64,000 nt of DNA from the NCBI GenBank assembly GCA_002733205.1, contig NVUW01000005.1, forward strand, positions 343,276 through 407,275. Direction: 5' to 3'. A program made the position numbers and the translations under genes. Shown one piece after another: positions 8,779 to 17,860 of the stretch; position 1 is the first letter of the stretch, and each line of letters opens with the position of its first letter. Under the pieces are notes generated by a model. The model searched no databases. It had not been told where the DNA came from and saw nothing but the letters and a program-made list of their open reading frames with translations. The DNA is from Thalassobium sp. (GTDB lineage Bacteria > Pseudomonadota > Gammaproteobacteria > Pseudomonadales > Oceanobacteraceae).

Positions 8779-11157
8779 ATGGGTTTTCTGAGTAATATCT
8801 TTAGTTCCGGCGATACTCCAAGTGCGCGTGAAATGGCATCGACGCTGAAAGCACTCGACTCCAGTATGGCGAGAATCGAGTTCTCGATGGGTGGTGTTAT
8901 TCTTAGTGCCAATAATAACTTCCTTGATTTGCTCGGATACCGGCTGGATGAAGTGGTTGGTAAGCACCACCGGATCTTTGTCAGCCCGGAGTATCGTGAG
9001 AGTGATGAATACCATGAATTCTGGAATATTTTAAAGCAAGGCCGGTTTCATCAGGAAGATTACCTTCGGATCCGTAAGGATGGCCGTGAAATATGGATTC
9101 AGGCAACGTACAACCCTGTGCTGAACAATAGCGGGAAACCATTTAAAGTCGTTAAGTACGCCACAGATATAACTGCGCGTGTTGAAAAAGACAGAGAAAA
9201 TTCTCTTAACGCCAACGTAGCCAGTGCTCTGAAAATATGTCGGGCAAACGTAATGTTGGCCGATAACGATATGAAAATTACTTATATTAATGAAAGCCTC
9301 AGGGAAATGCTTAAAGAAAGAGAGGATGAAATAAGAAAGGAATTGCCTGACTTTAATATGAACTCTCTGGTTGGTACTAATGTCGATGTGTTTCACAAGA
9401 AACCTGGTCATCAACGCAAGATGATTGCAGCATTGAATGATCCCTATAAAACCGATATTAAGGTTTCAAACCTTACCTTCTCGTTAACAGCTTCTCCCTG
9501 GCTGGATGTATCAGGGAAACGTATCGGTACGGTTGTTGAGTGGTTTGATAAAACGAACGATCTGGCTCATGAACAGCGTGAACGGGAAATCAGTAATGCC
9601 AATGCCCGGGTGAAGCAGGCACTTGATGTGGTGACGACCAATGCCATGATTGCTGACAATGATCTGCACATTGTCTATATGAATCAGGCAGTAAAAGACA
9701 TGATGAAAAATGCAGAGTCGGATTTACGCCAGGATATTCCTGGGTTCGATGCCAGTCGCCTGGAAGGGCAGAATATTGATGTTTTTCATAAAAAACCGGA
9801 GCATCAGCGCTCAATGCTCGCGGCCTTAAAAAATACCTATAAAACACAGATCGCAGTAGGTGGACGTACGTTTGGGTTAATTGCGAATCCTATTTTTAAT
9901 GATGAAAAAGAACGCATCGGTACCATTGTTGAATGGAAAGACCGTACCGACGAAGTCTCTGCTGAGCAGGAAATCGACCGTATCGTCGAGGCTGCAGCAT
10001 CCGGTGATCTGTCACGGCGCATTGATCTGACCGGCAAAGAAGGCTTCTTTCACAACCTTGGTCAGGGATTAAATCGTCTGTTAACTATTGCCGATAGCGT
10101 GGTCAGTGACACTATTAGGGTCTTCGATGCACTGGCGCATGGCAACCTGACCCGTAAGATTGATGATGATTATCAGGGAGCCTTTGATAAGCTCAAGCAG
10201 GATGCCAACGCTACGGTTGATCGGCTGACCGACATTATTACGCGTATCCGTGAAGCTGCATCGACGGTATCAACCGGTGCCAGTGAAATTGCCCAGGGCA
10301 ATGCCGACCTGAGTAAGCGTACAGAATCTCAGGCATCCAGTCTCGAAGAGACTGCTTCCAGTATGGAAGAGATGACCAGTGCGGTTAAACAAACCAGCGA
10401 AAACTCGGTTCATGCTAATGAACTGGCCAGCTCAGCTAAACAAAAGGCCCAGGTAGGTGGTGAGGTTGTCAGCAAGGCCGTAGTGGCCATGGATGAAATT
10501 AATACAGCCAGTAAAAAAATTGCCGACATTATCAGCGTCATTGATGAAATTGCTTTCCAGACGAACCTACTCGCGCTCAATGCGGCAGTAGAAGCAGCAA
10601 GAGCTGGTGAACAAGGTCGTGGTTTTGCGGTTGTGGCTGGTGAAGTGCGTAATCTTGCACAGCGCTCTGCGGGTGCTGCACGTGAAATCAAAGATTTGAT
10701 TCGCGACAGTGTCGATAAGGTTGATGCCGGTACATCGCTGGTGAATGAATCAGGCAAAACGTTAAATGAAATCATACATGCTGTTGATCGTGTATCGGTG
10801 ATGATTCATGAAATCAGCACTGCAGCAAAAGAACAATCTTCTGGTATTGAACAGGTCAACAGTGCCGTCGCGCAGATGGACGAGATGACACAACAAAATG
10901 CCGCCCTGGTTGAAGAGGCATCGGCTGCCGGAGAGGCTATGGCTGAACAGGCTCAGTCAATGCTGCACATGATGGAATTTTTCAGTATTGATGGGCATCA
11001 GCGTAAGCCTGCAGCAGCGCTTTCTCCTGTACCGTCCGCCAAGTCCTCAGCCGGCACATCATCCAAGCCCGCTGTCAGCATGGGAACACACAGTCATGGT
11101 CAGAAAAGCAGCGGGTTGTCGGTTAAGGATGACGATGATGAATGGGCAGAATTCTGA
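8779..11157 (+). CDS. Cytoplasmic methyl-accepting protein with three PAS domains, HAMP region and C-terminal CheR tether (Aer2-like)
   Basis: A 792-aa receptor with no membrane segment. PAS1 spans about 26-132. PAS2 (about 147-262) and PAS3 (about 280-395) are close relatives, each with an F-H-K-K-P-x-H-Q-R motif (His206, His337) and a strand ending G-T-[VI]-V-E-W (Trp255, Trp386). In the Aer2 receptors of Pseudomonas and Vibrio a His and a Trp at such places bind heme and oxygen, so heme binding is a reasonable inference, not shown. A HAMP-like linker covers about 397-500. The kinase-control hairpin tip ([20 protein letters not shown]) starts near 593. The protein ends in E-W-A-E-F after an acidic run, the form of a CheR docking pentapeptide. 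The gene overlaps cheR by up to 16 bp. Confidence 0.92.
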   Translation: MGFLSNIFSSGDTPSAREMASTLKALDSSMARIEFSMGGVILSANNNFLDLLGYRLDEVVGKHHRIFVSPEYRESDEYHEFWNILKQGRFHQEDYLRIRKDGREIWIQATYNPVLNNSGKPFKVVKYATDITARVEKDRENSLNANVASALKICRANVMLADNDMKITYINESLREMLKEREDEIRKELPDFNMNSLVGTNVDVFHKKPGHQRKMIAALNDPYKTDIKVSNLTFSLTASPWLDVSGKRIGTVVEWFDKTNDLAHEQREREISNANARVKQALDVVTTNAMIADNDLHIVYMNQAVKDMMKNAESDLRQDIPGFDASRLEGQNIDVFHKKPEHQRSMLAALKNTYKTQIAVGGRTFGLIANPIFNDEKERIGTIVEWKDRTDEVSAEQEIDRIVEAAASGDLSRRIDLTGKEGFFHNLGQGLNRLLTIADSVVSDTIRVFDALAHGNLTRKIDDDYQGAFDKLKQDANATVDRLTDIITRIREAASTVSTGASEIAQGNADLSKRTESQASSLEETASSMEEMTSAVKQTSENSVHANELASSAKQKAQVGGEVVSKAVVAMDEINTASKKIADIISVIDEIAFQTNLLALNAAVEAARAGEQGRGFAVVAGEVRNLAQRSAGAAREIKDLIRDSVDKVDAGTSLVNESGKTLNEIIHAVDRVSVMIHEISTAAKEQSSGIEQVNSAVAQMDEMTQQNAALVEEASAAGEAMAEQAQSMLHMMEFFSIDGHQRKPAAALSPVPSAKSSAGTSSKPAVSMGTHSHGQKSSGLSVKDDDDEWAEF

Positions 11158-12026
11158 TTACTGATTTTATGACTATGCAAACGGTGTCGTCGGGTGGTGA
11201 TGGTGAAATCCGTGAATTTCTGATGACGGATGAAGACTTTGCTCAGATAGCTCGTCTGGCCGGAGAGCTTACGGGCATTGTCCTGGGCGGCCATAAACGA
11301 AACATGGTTTACAGCCGTATTGCCCGACGGGTCAGAGCGTATGGGTTTACGACATTTCGCCAGTACCTGGATTATCTTGAGAAAAATCTGGATGCGGAAT
11401 CAACGGAGTTTATAAACTCGCTGACAACGAATCTGACGTCTTTTTTTCGAGAAAATCATCACTTCAGCTTTCTGAAAGACACGCTTTTTCCCCAGCTGAA
11501 GTTCGCTAATAAAGACCGTAAGCGCCTGCGCATCTGGTCGGCCGGTTGCTCTATCGGTCAGGAAGCCTACTCCATTGCCATTACTTTAAGGCAGGTCGGT
11601 TTTCCGTCCGACTGGGATATTAAAATACTGGCAACCGACCTGGATTCAAATGTGTTAGATACCGGCCGTGCCGGCGTTTACCCAGCGTCTCATGTTGAAG
11701 GATTGGATGCGGCTCTGGTTAAACGGTTTTTCCTGCTCAGCCGCGATGAGCGATCTGTTCAGGTCAAGGATGAACTCCGGGATCTTGTCTATTTCAAGCG
11801 CCTTAATCTTCTGGAAAGTTGGCCTGTCAAAGGCCCATTTGACATAATTTTTTGCAGAAACGTGGTGATTTATTTTAATAAAGATACACAGCGAATCCTG
11901 TTTGATCGCTATGCCGATCTTCTGCCGGTCGGAGGACATCTGATGATAGGACATTCAGAAAACATATCCGGAATTACCGATCGCTTTGAATCAATTGGTA
12001 ATACCTTATACCGGAAGGTGAAATGA
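11142..12026 (+). CDS. cheR: Chemotaxis protein methyltransferase CheR
   Basis: CheR methylates glutamates of chemoreceptors with SAM. Conserved stretches are [15 protein letters not shown] (N-terminal/catalytic junction), the SAM-binding [16 protein letters not shown] and CRNVVIYFN. The longest reading (294 aa) starts inside the receptor gene. In-frame ATGs at 11169, 11175 and 11223 are also possible, and 11223 ([14 protein letters not shown]) fits the family's usual N-terminus best. None has a strong Shine-Dalgarno, so the exact start is open. The stop overlaps cheD by 4 bp (ATGA). The neighbouring receptor's EWAEF tail is its likely docking site. Confidence 0.94.
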   Translation: MGRILITDFMTMQTVSSGGDGEIREFLMTDEDFAQIARLAGELTGIVLGGHKRNMVYSRIARRVRAYGFTTFRQYLDYLEKNLDAESTEFINSLTTNLTSFFRENHHFSFLKDTLFPQLKFANKDRKRLRIWSAGCSIGQEAYSIAITLRQVGFPSDWDIKILATDLDSNVLDTGRAGVYPASHVEGLDAALVKRFFLLSRDERSVQVKDELRDLVYFKRLNLLESWPVKGPFDIIFCRNVVIYFNKDTQRILFDRYADLLPVGGHLMIGHSENISGITDRFESIGNTLYRKVK

Positions 12027-12676
12027 CCATTATTCAACCCGGACGTTCTGTTCAGCCTCCTGTCAGTGCTGGTTTTGAGCATGTGAACCGCTACTGGGAT
12101 AATGTTCATCAGACCTGGGCTGCGAAAATTCTTCCCGGAGAGTTTTACGTTTCTACCCATGGTGAAATGATCGTCACCGTTCTTGGTTCCTGTATCGCGG
12201 CCTGTATCCGTGATCGGGTCCGGGGCATTGGGGGAATGAATCATTTTATGTTACCGGAGCAGGGCGAGCATTCCTCCGATGTATGGGGCAGTAACCCCTC
12301 CACTCATGCATCGCGTTATGGCAATTGGGCGATGGAATATCTGATCAACGAAATTCTTAAGCGTGGCGGGCGGCGCGAAAATCTTGAAGTGAAATTATTT
12401 GGCGGTGGTCAGATGATTGCTTCAATGAGTGACATTGGTCAGCGTAATATACTGTTTGCATACAGTTATCTGGCCAATGAAAATATTACAGTGTCTGCCG
12501 CAGATGTCGGAGACGTTTTTGCACGTAAAGTACTTTATTTTCCTGACACAGGCTCGGTTAAAGTCCGGCGTATTAAACAGCTTCAGAACGACACACTGAT
12601 TGTACGCGAAGCCGCGTATCAGAAATCGGTATCGCAACCGACTGTTTCCGATGCCGGCACCATTGATCTGTTCTGA
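12023..12676 (+). CDS. cheD: Chemoreceptor glutamine deamidase CheD
   Basis: CheD (217 aa) deamidates receptor glutamines. The catalytic Cys57 lies in VTVLGSCIAAC and His74 in GGMNHFMLPE, both in the family context. A positively charged C-terminal region follows. It is coupled to cheR by an ATGA overlap and is 8 bp from cheB, the receptor-modification cassette order cheR-cheD-cheB seen in Pseudomonas Che2. The second chemotaxis set in this window lacks CheD. Confidence 0.94.
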   Translation: MTIIQPGRSVQPPVSAGFEHVNRYWDNVHQTWAAKILPGEFYVSTHGEMIVTVLGSCIAACIRDRVRGIGGMNHFMLPEQGEHSSDVWGSNPSTHASRYGNWAMEYLINEILKRGGRRENLEVKLFGGGQMIASMSDIGQRNILFAYSYLANENITVSAADVGDVFARKVLYFPDTGSVKVRRIKQLQNDTLIVREAAYQKSVSQPTVSDAGTIDLF

Positions 12677-12684
12677 GAGGTTTT

Positions 12685-13722
12685 ATGAGAGAGAAGATCA
12701 GATTATTAATCATCGACGATTCTGTCCTTATCCGGAAAATGCTGAAAGAAGTATTTGACGCTACCGATGATATTGAAGTGATCGGTATGGCGGCAGACCC
12801 GTTCATTGCCAGGGATAAAATTAAACAGCTGAATCCGGATGTACTGACTCTGGATGTCGAAATGCCGCGTATGAACGGCCTGCAGTTTCTGAATAACCTG
12901 ATGCGTTTACGACCCATGCCGGTCGTGATGGTATCAACGTTAACGGAAGCCGGAGCGCCGGCCACGCTGGATGCCCTTGAAATGGGTGCTGTTGATTATA
13001 TCACCAAGCCCCAGGCCCAGAACGAGCAGAGTTTTCTTGCGTTTGCTGCTGCTCTGACTGAAAAAGTGCGGATGGCCGCTCATGCCAGAGTTCAGCCGTT
13101 GCGTAGTACCAAAGTATTGCGGCCGTTACCGGTAGCCGATACCTCGGTTAATTATCGTCGCTGGATTGCCATTGGTTCATCAACCGGAGGTACGGAAGCA
13201 ATACGTGATGTATTAAGCCGCTTGCCTGCTCATTGTCCACCGATAGTCATAACGCAGCATATACCGGCGGTGTTCAGTGCATCGCTGGCAATGCGTCTGG
13301 ACCGGACACTGGCCATTGAAGTACGGGAAGCCTGCGATGGTCTGGAAGTGCGTTCAGGCCGTGCGATTATTGCCCATGGTGATTACCATCTGCGCTTTCG
13401 CCGGGAAGGGCAGAGCTATTATTGTGTGCTGGATCAGGGCGAAAAAGTGAACCGGCACCGGCCGTCGGTTGACGTTATGTTTGATAATCTGGCGGAAGTA
13501 TTTGACTGCAAGCGTCTGGTTGCGGTTATGTTAACGGGAATGGGGGCAGACGGAGCGAAAGCAATGCAGCGTTTGCATGATGCCGGGTCTTATACGCTGG
13601 CACAGGATGAGGCCAGCAGCGTGGTCTGGGGTATGCCTAAAGCGGCTGTGGATCTTGGTGCCGTCGATAAAATAGCACCTCTGGGTAAGATTGCTGAGTT
13701 AATGCTGGCCGCTGCCGTCTGA
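12685..13722 (+). CDS. cheB: Receptor methylesterase CheB (first system)
   Basis: CheB (345 aa) removes methyl groups from receptors after phosphorylation by CheA. Receiver domain: D11-D12, phosphoacceptor D57 (VLTLDVEMPRMNG), Lys109. Linker about 130-155. Methylesterase domain with the catalytic triad Ser166 (IGSSTGGTEA), His192 (ITQHIP) and Asp289 (LTGMGADGAKAM). All are present. It starts 8 bp after cheD and is the last gene of this cluster; a 10-bp hairpin spans its stop codon. Confidence 0.96.
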   Translation: MREKIRLLIIDDSVLIRKMLKEVFDATDDIEVIGMAADPFIARDKIKQLNPDVLTLDVEMPRMNGLQFLNNLMRLRPMPVVMVSTLTEAGAPATLDALEMGAVDYITKPQAQNEQSFLAFAAALTEKVRMAAHARVQPLRSTKVLRPLPVADTSVNYRRWIAIGSSTGGTEAIRDVLSRLPAHCPPIVITQHIPAVFSASLAMRLDRTLAIEVREACDGLEVRSGRAIIAHGDYHLRFRREGQSYYCVLDQGEKVNRHRPSVDVMFDNLAEVFDCKRLVAVMLTGMGADGAKAMQRLHDAGSYTLAQDEASSVVWGMPKAAVDLGAVDKIAPLGKIAELMLAAAV

Positions 13723-13739
13723 GATAATGGGCAGCGGCC
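13707..13739 (+). terminator. Strong hairpin across the cheB stop codon
   Basis: A perfect 10-bp inverted repeat, GGCCGCTGCC (13707-13716) and GGCAGCGGCC (13730-13739), has a 13-base loop that contains the cheB stop. A second pair, AGATAA (13722-13727) and TTATCT (13742-13747), interleaves with it. There is no T-run after the stem, so it may slow degradation or aid Rho-dependent ending rather than act as a classic intrinsic terminator. Confidence 0.45.
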
Positions 13740-13943
13740 TGTTATCTGACACAATGACAAAAGGCATCTTTGTGCTAAACCTATTGATGGGCGGGCAGGA
13801 TAGTTACAGAATCAGTCAGTCCTGTTTAAAGTGCTCAGACAAAGTTTATAAACACTCAGAGCTATGCTCTCGGTGTCCATGACCAGGAGCGGAATCGTCC
13901 CGCTGGGTTAAAGGAATAATTATTATCCGTTGGAGAAAAACAG

Positions 13944-14249
13944 ATGACTGTACAAGCATCTCTCGCAGGGAATGGGCGGGAACTGACGATTAAAGTCGAC
14001 GGGCGCTTTGATTTCAGCGCACATCAGGAATTCCGTGATGCTTACGAAAGCAGAGGGGCGGATGTTCAGAGTTATATTGTCGATCTCGGGGGCACCTCTT
14101 ATCTCGACAGTTCGGCGTTGGGAATGTTGCTGTTATTACGCGATCATGCAGGGGGAGATGGTGCCGACGTGCGGATCGTTAACTGCAATCAGGATGTGCG
14201 CAAAATACTGACAATCTCTAACTTCGAACAACTGTTCAAAATACAGTAA
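13944..14249 (+). CDS. hsbA: HsbA-like anti-anti-sigma (STAS) protein
   Basis: A 101-aa STAS domain with the switch loop SYLDSSALGMLLLL; Ser56 follows Asp55, the position phosphorylated in SpoIIAA-type proteins and in Pseudomonas HsbA. In Pseudomonas HsbA is controlled by HsbR and HptB, and when unphosphorylated binds the anti-sigma factor FlgM, freeing FliA. Here the same trio hsbA-hsbR-hptB occurs in the same order next to flagellar genes, and FliA is encoded at 28066. FlgM is not in the window. A good Shine-Dalgarno (TTGGAG) precedes the ATG. The upstream 220 bp hold a small hairpin (13858-13870) but no promoter I can assign. Confidence 0.85.
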   Translation: MTVQASLAGNGRELTIKVDGRFDFSAHQEFRDAYESRGADVQSYIVDLGGTSYLDSSALGMLLLLRDHAGGDGADVRIVNCNQDVRKILTISNFEQLFKIQ

Positions 14250-14260
14250 GCAAACATTGC

Positions 14261-15979
14261 ATGGATGCCATTAAAGTTCTGATTGCGGATGATAATCAGA
14301 TTGACCGGATGGTGCTGTCGCGCATCGTGCGTAATCAGGGCTATCAGGTTCTGGAAGCAGAGAATGGTCAGGAAGCCATTCATGCTTTTGAGCAGCACCG
14401 TCCGGATATCATCCTGATGGATGTCATGATGCCGGTGATGGACGGACGCGAAGCTGCACGCCGCATCAAAGCCGATGCCGGTGAAGATTTTGTCCCGGTT
14501 ATTTTTCTTACTTCCCTTACAGACGCACAAAGCCTTGCCGATTGTCTCGAATCAGGCGGCGATGATTTTCTCAGCAAGCCTTATAATCACATTATTCTGC
14601 AGGCAAAAATAAGTTCATTTTATCGCATGCGCGAGATGCACCGTACGGTGCAGCGCCAGCGCGACACCATCGCCAGCAATAATGAACATCTTCTGCACGA
14701 ACAGCATGTAGCCAAAGCGGTGTTTGATAACGTCGCCCATGCTGGCTGTCTTTCTGCTCCTAATATCCGCTATATGCTTTCACCTCTGGCAGTTTTTAAC
14801 GGCGATGTCTTACTCGCTGCGCGTAAACCGGCCGGCGGCATGCATGTATTGCTGGGCGATTTTACCGGTCATGGTTTACCGGCAGCGATTGGGGCTATGC
14901 CATTGGCAGAAATTTTTTATGGTATGACCGCCAAAGGATTTGCTTTGCGCGATATCCTGCGGGAAATCAATCTCAAGCTGAAAGGCATTTTACCGGTTGG
15001 TTTTTTCTGTTGCGCGGTGGTGGTTGATCTGAACTTTGACCGTAAAACCGCCAGTGTCTGGATGGGTGGGGTGCCTGACTGTTATATGCTGCGTAGCGGT
15101 AACGGCGCTGTCGAAAGTCTGAAATCAACTCACTTACCACTTGGCGTGCTCAGTAATGAGCAGTTCAGTGATACATTGACAGAATTTCCGATGGGTAATG
15201 GTGATCGGTTATTTGTCTGGTCCGATGGCATTATTGAAGCCCGTAATCCGGCGGGTGAAATGTTTGGTGAAGAACGCTTACGTAACGTGTTCAGTCAGGC
15301 TTCCGATCCGCAGCATGTTTTTGACGATATTCAGCACGCTCTTGCTGACTTTATTGCCGACAGTGCACGCGATGACGATACCACGCTGCTGGAACTGCGC
15401 ATGATTGAAGAAGATGAGCTGGAAGATATTGCCTTGCAGCTGGCGTCCGGGCCGTTATCCGGCCCGATTGACTGGCAGATGTCCTATCATTTGGGCCCTG
15501 AAACACTGCGGCACTTTAACCCCTTACCATTGATGATTCACATTATGATGGAGGTTCCGGGGTTGCGGGTTATGGGCGGGCAGTTGTATACGGTTATGGC
15601 TGAATTATTCTCCAATGCCTTCGAGCACGGTGTACTGGGGCTGAAGTCGGAGCTGAAACGCTCTTCTGACGGTTTTATGCAATATTACCAGGAGCGCGAG
15701 ACACGGCTGGCGGGATTAAGTGAAGGCTATGTGATTATTCATATGCAACATCACGGCGACGGTCGCAGCGGACGTCTGGTTCTGACGGTTGAAGACAGTG
15801 GTCCGGGGTTTAATTTTGTTCCGGTTCTGGAAGAGCAGAAAGAATCGGCCTCCGCTCAGTATTGTGGCCGGGGCATTCCACTGGTCAGTCAGATTTGTGA
15901 AACGCTGGAGTATCAGGGCAGGGGCAATATCGTTGAAGCAGTGATACGATGGCCGCAAATATTGGATGGGAGGCTATGA
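14261..15979 (+). CDS. hsbR: HsbR-like response regulator with PP2C phosphatase and kinase-type ATPase domains
   Basis: A 572-aa three-domain regulator. Receiver (1-125): D10-D11, phosphoacceptor D54 (IILMDVMMPVMDG). PP2C/SpoIIE-like phosphatase (about 165-385): LLGDFTGHGLPAAIGAMPLA carries the metal-binding Asp and Gly pair, and FVWSDGIIEAR and ARDDDTTLLEL supply further Asp residues. HATPase_c domain (about 440-570): N box AELFSNAFEHG and G1 box VEDSGPGF, as in anti-sigma kinases. In Pseudomonas the homologue both phosphorylates and dephosphorylates HsbA and receives phosphate from HptB. The gene starts 11 bp after hsbA and ends in a TGATG overlap with hptB. Confidence 0.88.
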   Translation: MDAIKVLIADDNQIDRMVLSRIVRNQGYQVLEAENGQEAIHAFEQHRPDIILMDVMMPVMDGREAARRIKADAGEDFVPVIFLTSLTDAQSLADCLESGGDDFLSKPYNHIILQAKISSFYRMREMHRTVQRQRDTIASNNEHLLHEQHVAKAVFDNVAHAGCLSAPNIRYMLSPLAVFNGDVLLAARKPAGGMHVLLGDFTGHGLPAAIGAMPLAEIFYGMTAKGFALRDILREINLKLKGILPVGFFCCAVVVDLNFDRKTASVWMGGVPDCYMLRSGNGAVESLKSTHLPLGVLSNEQFSDTLTEFPMGNGDRLFVWSDGIIEARNPAGEMFGEERLRNVFSQASDPQHVFDDIQHALADFIADSARDDDTTLLELRMIEEDELEDIALQLASGPLSGPIDWQMSYHLGPETLRHFNPLPLMIHIMMEVPGLRVMGGQLYTVMAELFSNAFEHGVLGLKSELKRSSDGFMQYYQERETRLAGLSEGYVIIHMQHHGDGRSGRLVLTVEDSGPGFNFVPVLEEQKESASAQYCGRGIPLVSQICETLEYQGRGNIVEAVIRWPQILDGRL

Positions 15980-16320
15980 TGTCGCTGGCAGAGCACTTTG
16001 ACCTTGAGTCATTGGACATGCTTCGGGAAGTTATGGACGATGAATTTGCGGATCTGATGCGGGTGTATATTGACGATTCAAGGCAGCGCATGCCATTGCT
16101 TTCGCAGGCCCTGCAGCAGCAGGACGCCAAACAGTTACGAGAGCTTGCGCACAGCTTCAAGGGTGCCAGCAGTAATGTCAGTGCCAATGTACTGGCACAA
16201 CTGTGTTATCAGTTGGAAATGGCTGGCCGGGAAGAGCAGCTGGCAGGTGCCGATGCTCTGATTGCAGCCATTGAAGCGGAGTACCGTAACGTCGAAATCC
16301 TGCTGCAGGATATGCTGTAG
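15979..16320 (+). CDS. hptB: HptB-like histidine phosphotransfer protein
   Basis: A 113-aa single Hpt domain with the phosphorylatable His in RELAHSFKGASSNV. It relays phosphate from hybrid sensor kinases to HsbR in Pseudomonas; no such kinase lies in this window. I place the start at the ATG at 15979, which overlaps the hsbR stop as TGATG and has GGAGG five bases upstream. An ATG three bases earlier (15976) and one at 15949 are in frame but less well placed. The gene ends just before an intrinsic terminator. Confidence 0.86.
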   Translation: MSLAEHFDLESLDMLREVMDDEFADLMRVYIDDSRQRMPLLSQALQQQDAKQLRELAHSFKGASSNVSANVLAQLCYQLEMAGREEQLAGADALIAAIEAEYRNVEILLQDML

Positions 16321-16331
16321 GTCTGTTTGTT

Positions 16332-16360
16332 GCTGCGCCTTGTGCGCAGCTACCTTTCTT
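16332..16360 (+). terminator. Intrinsic terminator after hptB
   Basis: A perfect 7-bp stem, GCTGCGC (16332-16338) and GCGCAGC (16344-16350), with a 5-base loop, is followed by the pyrimidine-rich tract TACCTTTCTT. It lies 12 bp after the hptB stop and separates the hsb module from fliK. Confidence 0.75.
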
Positions 16361-16396
16361 AAAACATTGATCCCTTTTTTATTCCACTCAGCAATC

Positions 16397-16412
16397 TGGC
16401 CCGGGCTTTGCC
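16397..16412 (+). promoter_or_regulatory. Sigma-54 (-24/-12) promoter before fliK
   Basis: TGGCCCGGGCTTTGCC matches the sigma-54 consensus TGGCACG-N4-TTGC with the invariant GG (16398-16399) and GC (16410-16411) 10 bases apart. It is 48 bp before the fliK ATG. Flagellar middle genes of Pseudomonas/Vibrio-type bacteria are commonly read by RpoN with FleQ/FlrC activators, which fits. The -12 half lies inside a long palindrome. Confidence 0.75.
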
Positions 16413-16431
16413 TATAGCTATAGGTAAAGCC
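16404..16431. repeat. 28-bp palindrome overlapping the fliK -12 element
   Basis: GGCTTTGCCTATAG (16404-16417) is followed directly by CTATAGGTAAAGCC (16418-16431): 13 of 14 positions pair and the other is a possible G-T wobble. It covers the -12 element and the expected start point of the promoter at 16397. It could be an operator, a 5' mRNA hairpin, or, with the TTATT after it, a terminator for readthrough from hptB. Confidence 0.7.
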
Positions 16432-16459
16432 TTATTGGGCCTCGGTAACGGAGATTGGA

Positions 16460-17806
16460 ATGAACGCGACGGGATCAACGTCCAACGCAACAAATATACT
16501 GCTGTCGCTTGGCATGACCACAGACAGCGGCTTGTCTGGTCTTAGTGGCGAGACAGAGAGCAGTGGTTTTTCATCATTACTTTCACAGTTGCTACCGGGT
16601 AATACGCAAGGGCAGAGTGCTTTATTGCTGCCAGGCACTGCTGGCGTACAGACTTTGCCGCCGGAGCAACAGACTTTGCCGCTTACGATGCCGCCAGTCC
16701 TGATGGAGGAAGCGGCAGACGTAAATGATCTGTTAGGACAAATCGGTATCGGTCTGGAAATGGCGGCTCAGGTAGCTGATGACGCATCATCGCTGCAGGG
16801 ATTGGCCGGAAATTTAAAAGCGCTGGCGGTTGCGGCCGGTGAACAAGACGACACAACAGATACCTCAGACAACCCGGATGCAGAAGCATCTGCAGCGCTA
16901 ATGTTGCTTTCTGTACCCGTGCAGCCGGAACTGACAAAAACCGCGGATGCTGACGGCGCTGCGCGCCAGATGGATGATTTGATCAGACAGGGCACGGTTC
17001 CGCCGCCATTGGCCAGCGCCGCGCAGGGAAAACCTGACAGGGCGAAGAGTGCCGGAGCCGAGACGCTGACGACGGCTTATTCCGCGATTACACCTGAAGA
17101 CGCTGGGTCAGGCGCGGAAGGCGCAGACTTCCTGCTGCCCGGTGAAGAACGAACACTGGCCCCGGGCACTCAGGGACTGAGCCTGCAGGGGCAGCAACCC
17201 CTGACAGCGCAGAATCCAGCGGCGGCCAATGCTATGACCCCTTCTGCCACGATCGCGGTTGCTCCGGCCATCAGTGCAGATGACAGTGGTGATGCCAGCA
17301 GTTTTGTCAGTGACAGCAGCGGCGATACTCTGACCGATGCCGAACTACAGGCGCAGCGTCTGCAAGTCAGTAAAGACAAACTCGAATTTGGTCAGGATCG
17401 TCGTGAATGGGGTGGCGCGCTTGGAGCACGCATAATGACCATGGTGGCGGAGGATGTGCAGAAAGCCAGAATTCAGCTGGACCCACCCGAACTCGGTAGC
17501 CTGGAGATTAAATTACACATAAGTCAGGATCAGGCCAGTGTACAGGTTCAGGCTCAGCATGCTCATGTGCGCGATGTTCTGGAAGCAAATGCACACCGTT
17601 TACGTGATGCTCTTGCGTCCCAGGGGATTACGCTCAGCGGCTTTGACGTCAGTGAGCGTGGTCAGGGTGACGGCAGTTCCGGTCAATCAGGTGATGGCCA
17701 GGGATCACAGACAACAGGCGATGACTGGTTTGCTGAGGATGTGACAGCAGAGAATAAGCCGCAGCCACAGGTGAACAGTAATAACCTGCTGGATACCTTT
17801 GCCTGA
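16460..17806 (+). CDS. fliK: Flagellar hook-length control protein FliK
   Basis: A 448-aa exported ruler protein that measures the hook and switches export specificity through FlhB. The first 300 residues are low in complexity and rich in Ala, Ser, Gly, Gln and Asp, as usual for FliK. The conserved Flg_hook domain lies near 320-405 (ARIQLDPPELGSLEIKLHIS, then QVQAQHAHVRDVLE). A polar Gly/Ser/Gln tail closes the protein. It has its own sigma-54 promoter at 16397 and a terminator at 17861. Confidence 0.94.
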   Translation: MNATGSTSNATNILLSLGMTTDSGLSGLSGETESSGFSSLLSQLLPGNTQGQSALLLPGTAGVQTLPPEQQTLPLTMPPVLMEEAADVNDLLGQIGIGLEMAAQVADDASSLQGLAGNLKALAVAAGEQDDTTDTSDNPDAEASAALMLLSVPVQPELTKTADADGAARQMDDLIRQGTVPPPLASAAQGKPDRAKSAGAETLTTAYSAITPEDAGSGAEGADFLLPGEERTLAPGTQGLSLQGQQPLTAQNPAAANAMTPSATIAVAPAISADDSGDASSFVSDSSGDTLTDAELQAQRLQVSKDKLEFGQDRREWGGALGARIMTMVAEDVQKARIQLDPPELGSLEIKLHISQDQASVQVQAQHAHVRDVLEANAHRLRDALASQGITLSGFDVSERGQGDGSSGQSGDGQGSQTTGDDWFAEDVTAENKPQPQVNSNNLLDTFA

Positions 17807-17860
17807 CGGGTTTCATGCATAGTGCCGTACGAACGGACTGAGTGCCCTTAACTTTCTTAA

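Noticed and set aside
13776..13803. FliA-like promoter before hsbA (TAAA-N15-GCAGGATAG)
   Set aside because: The -10 half needs an inserted base to match GCCGATAA and it lies about 140 bp from the gene; too weak.
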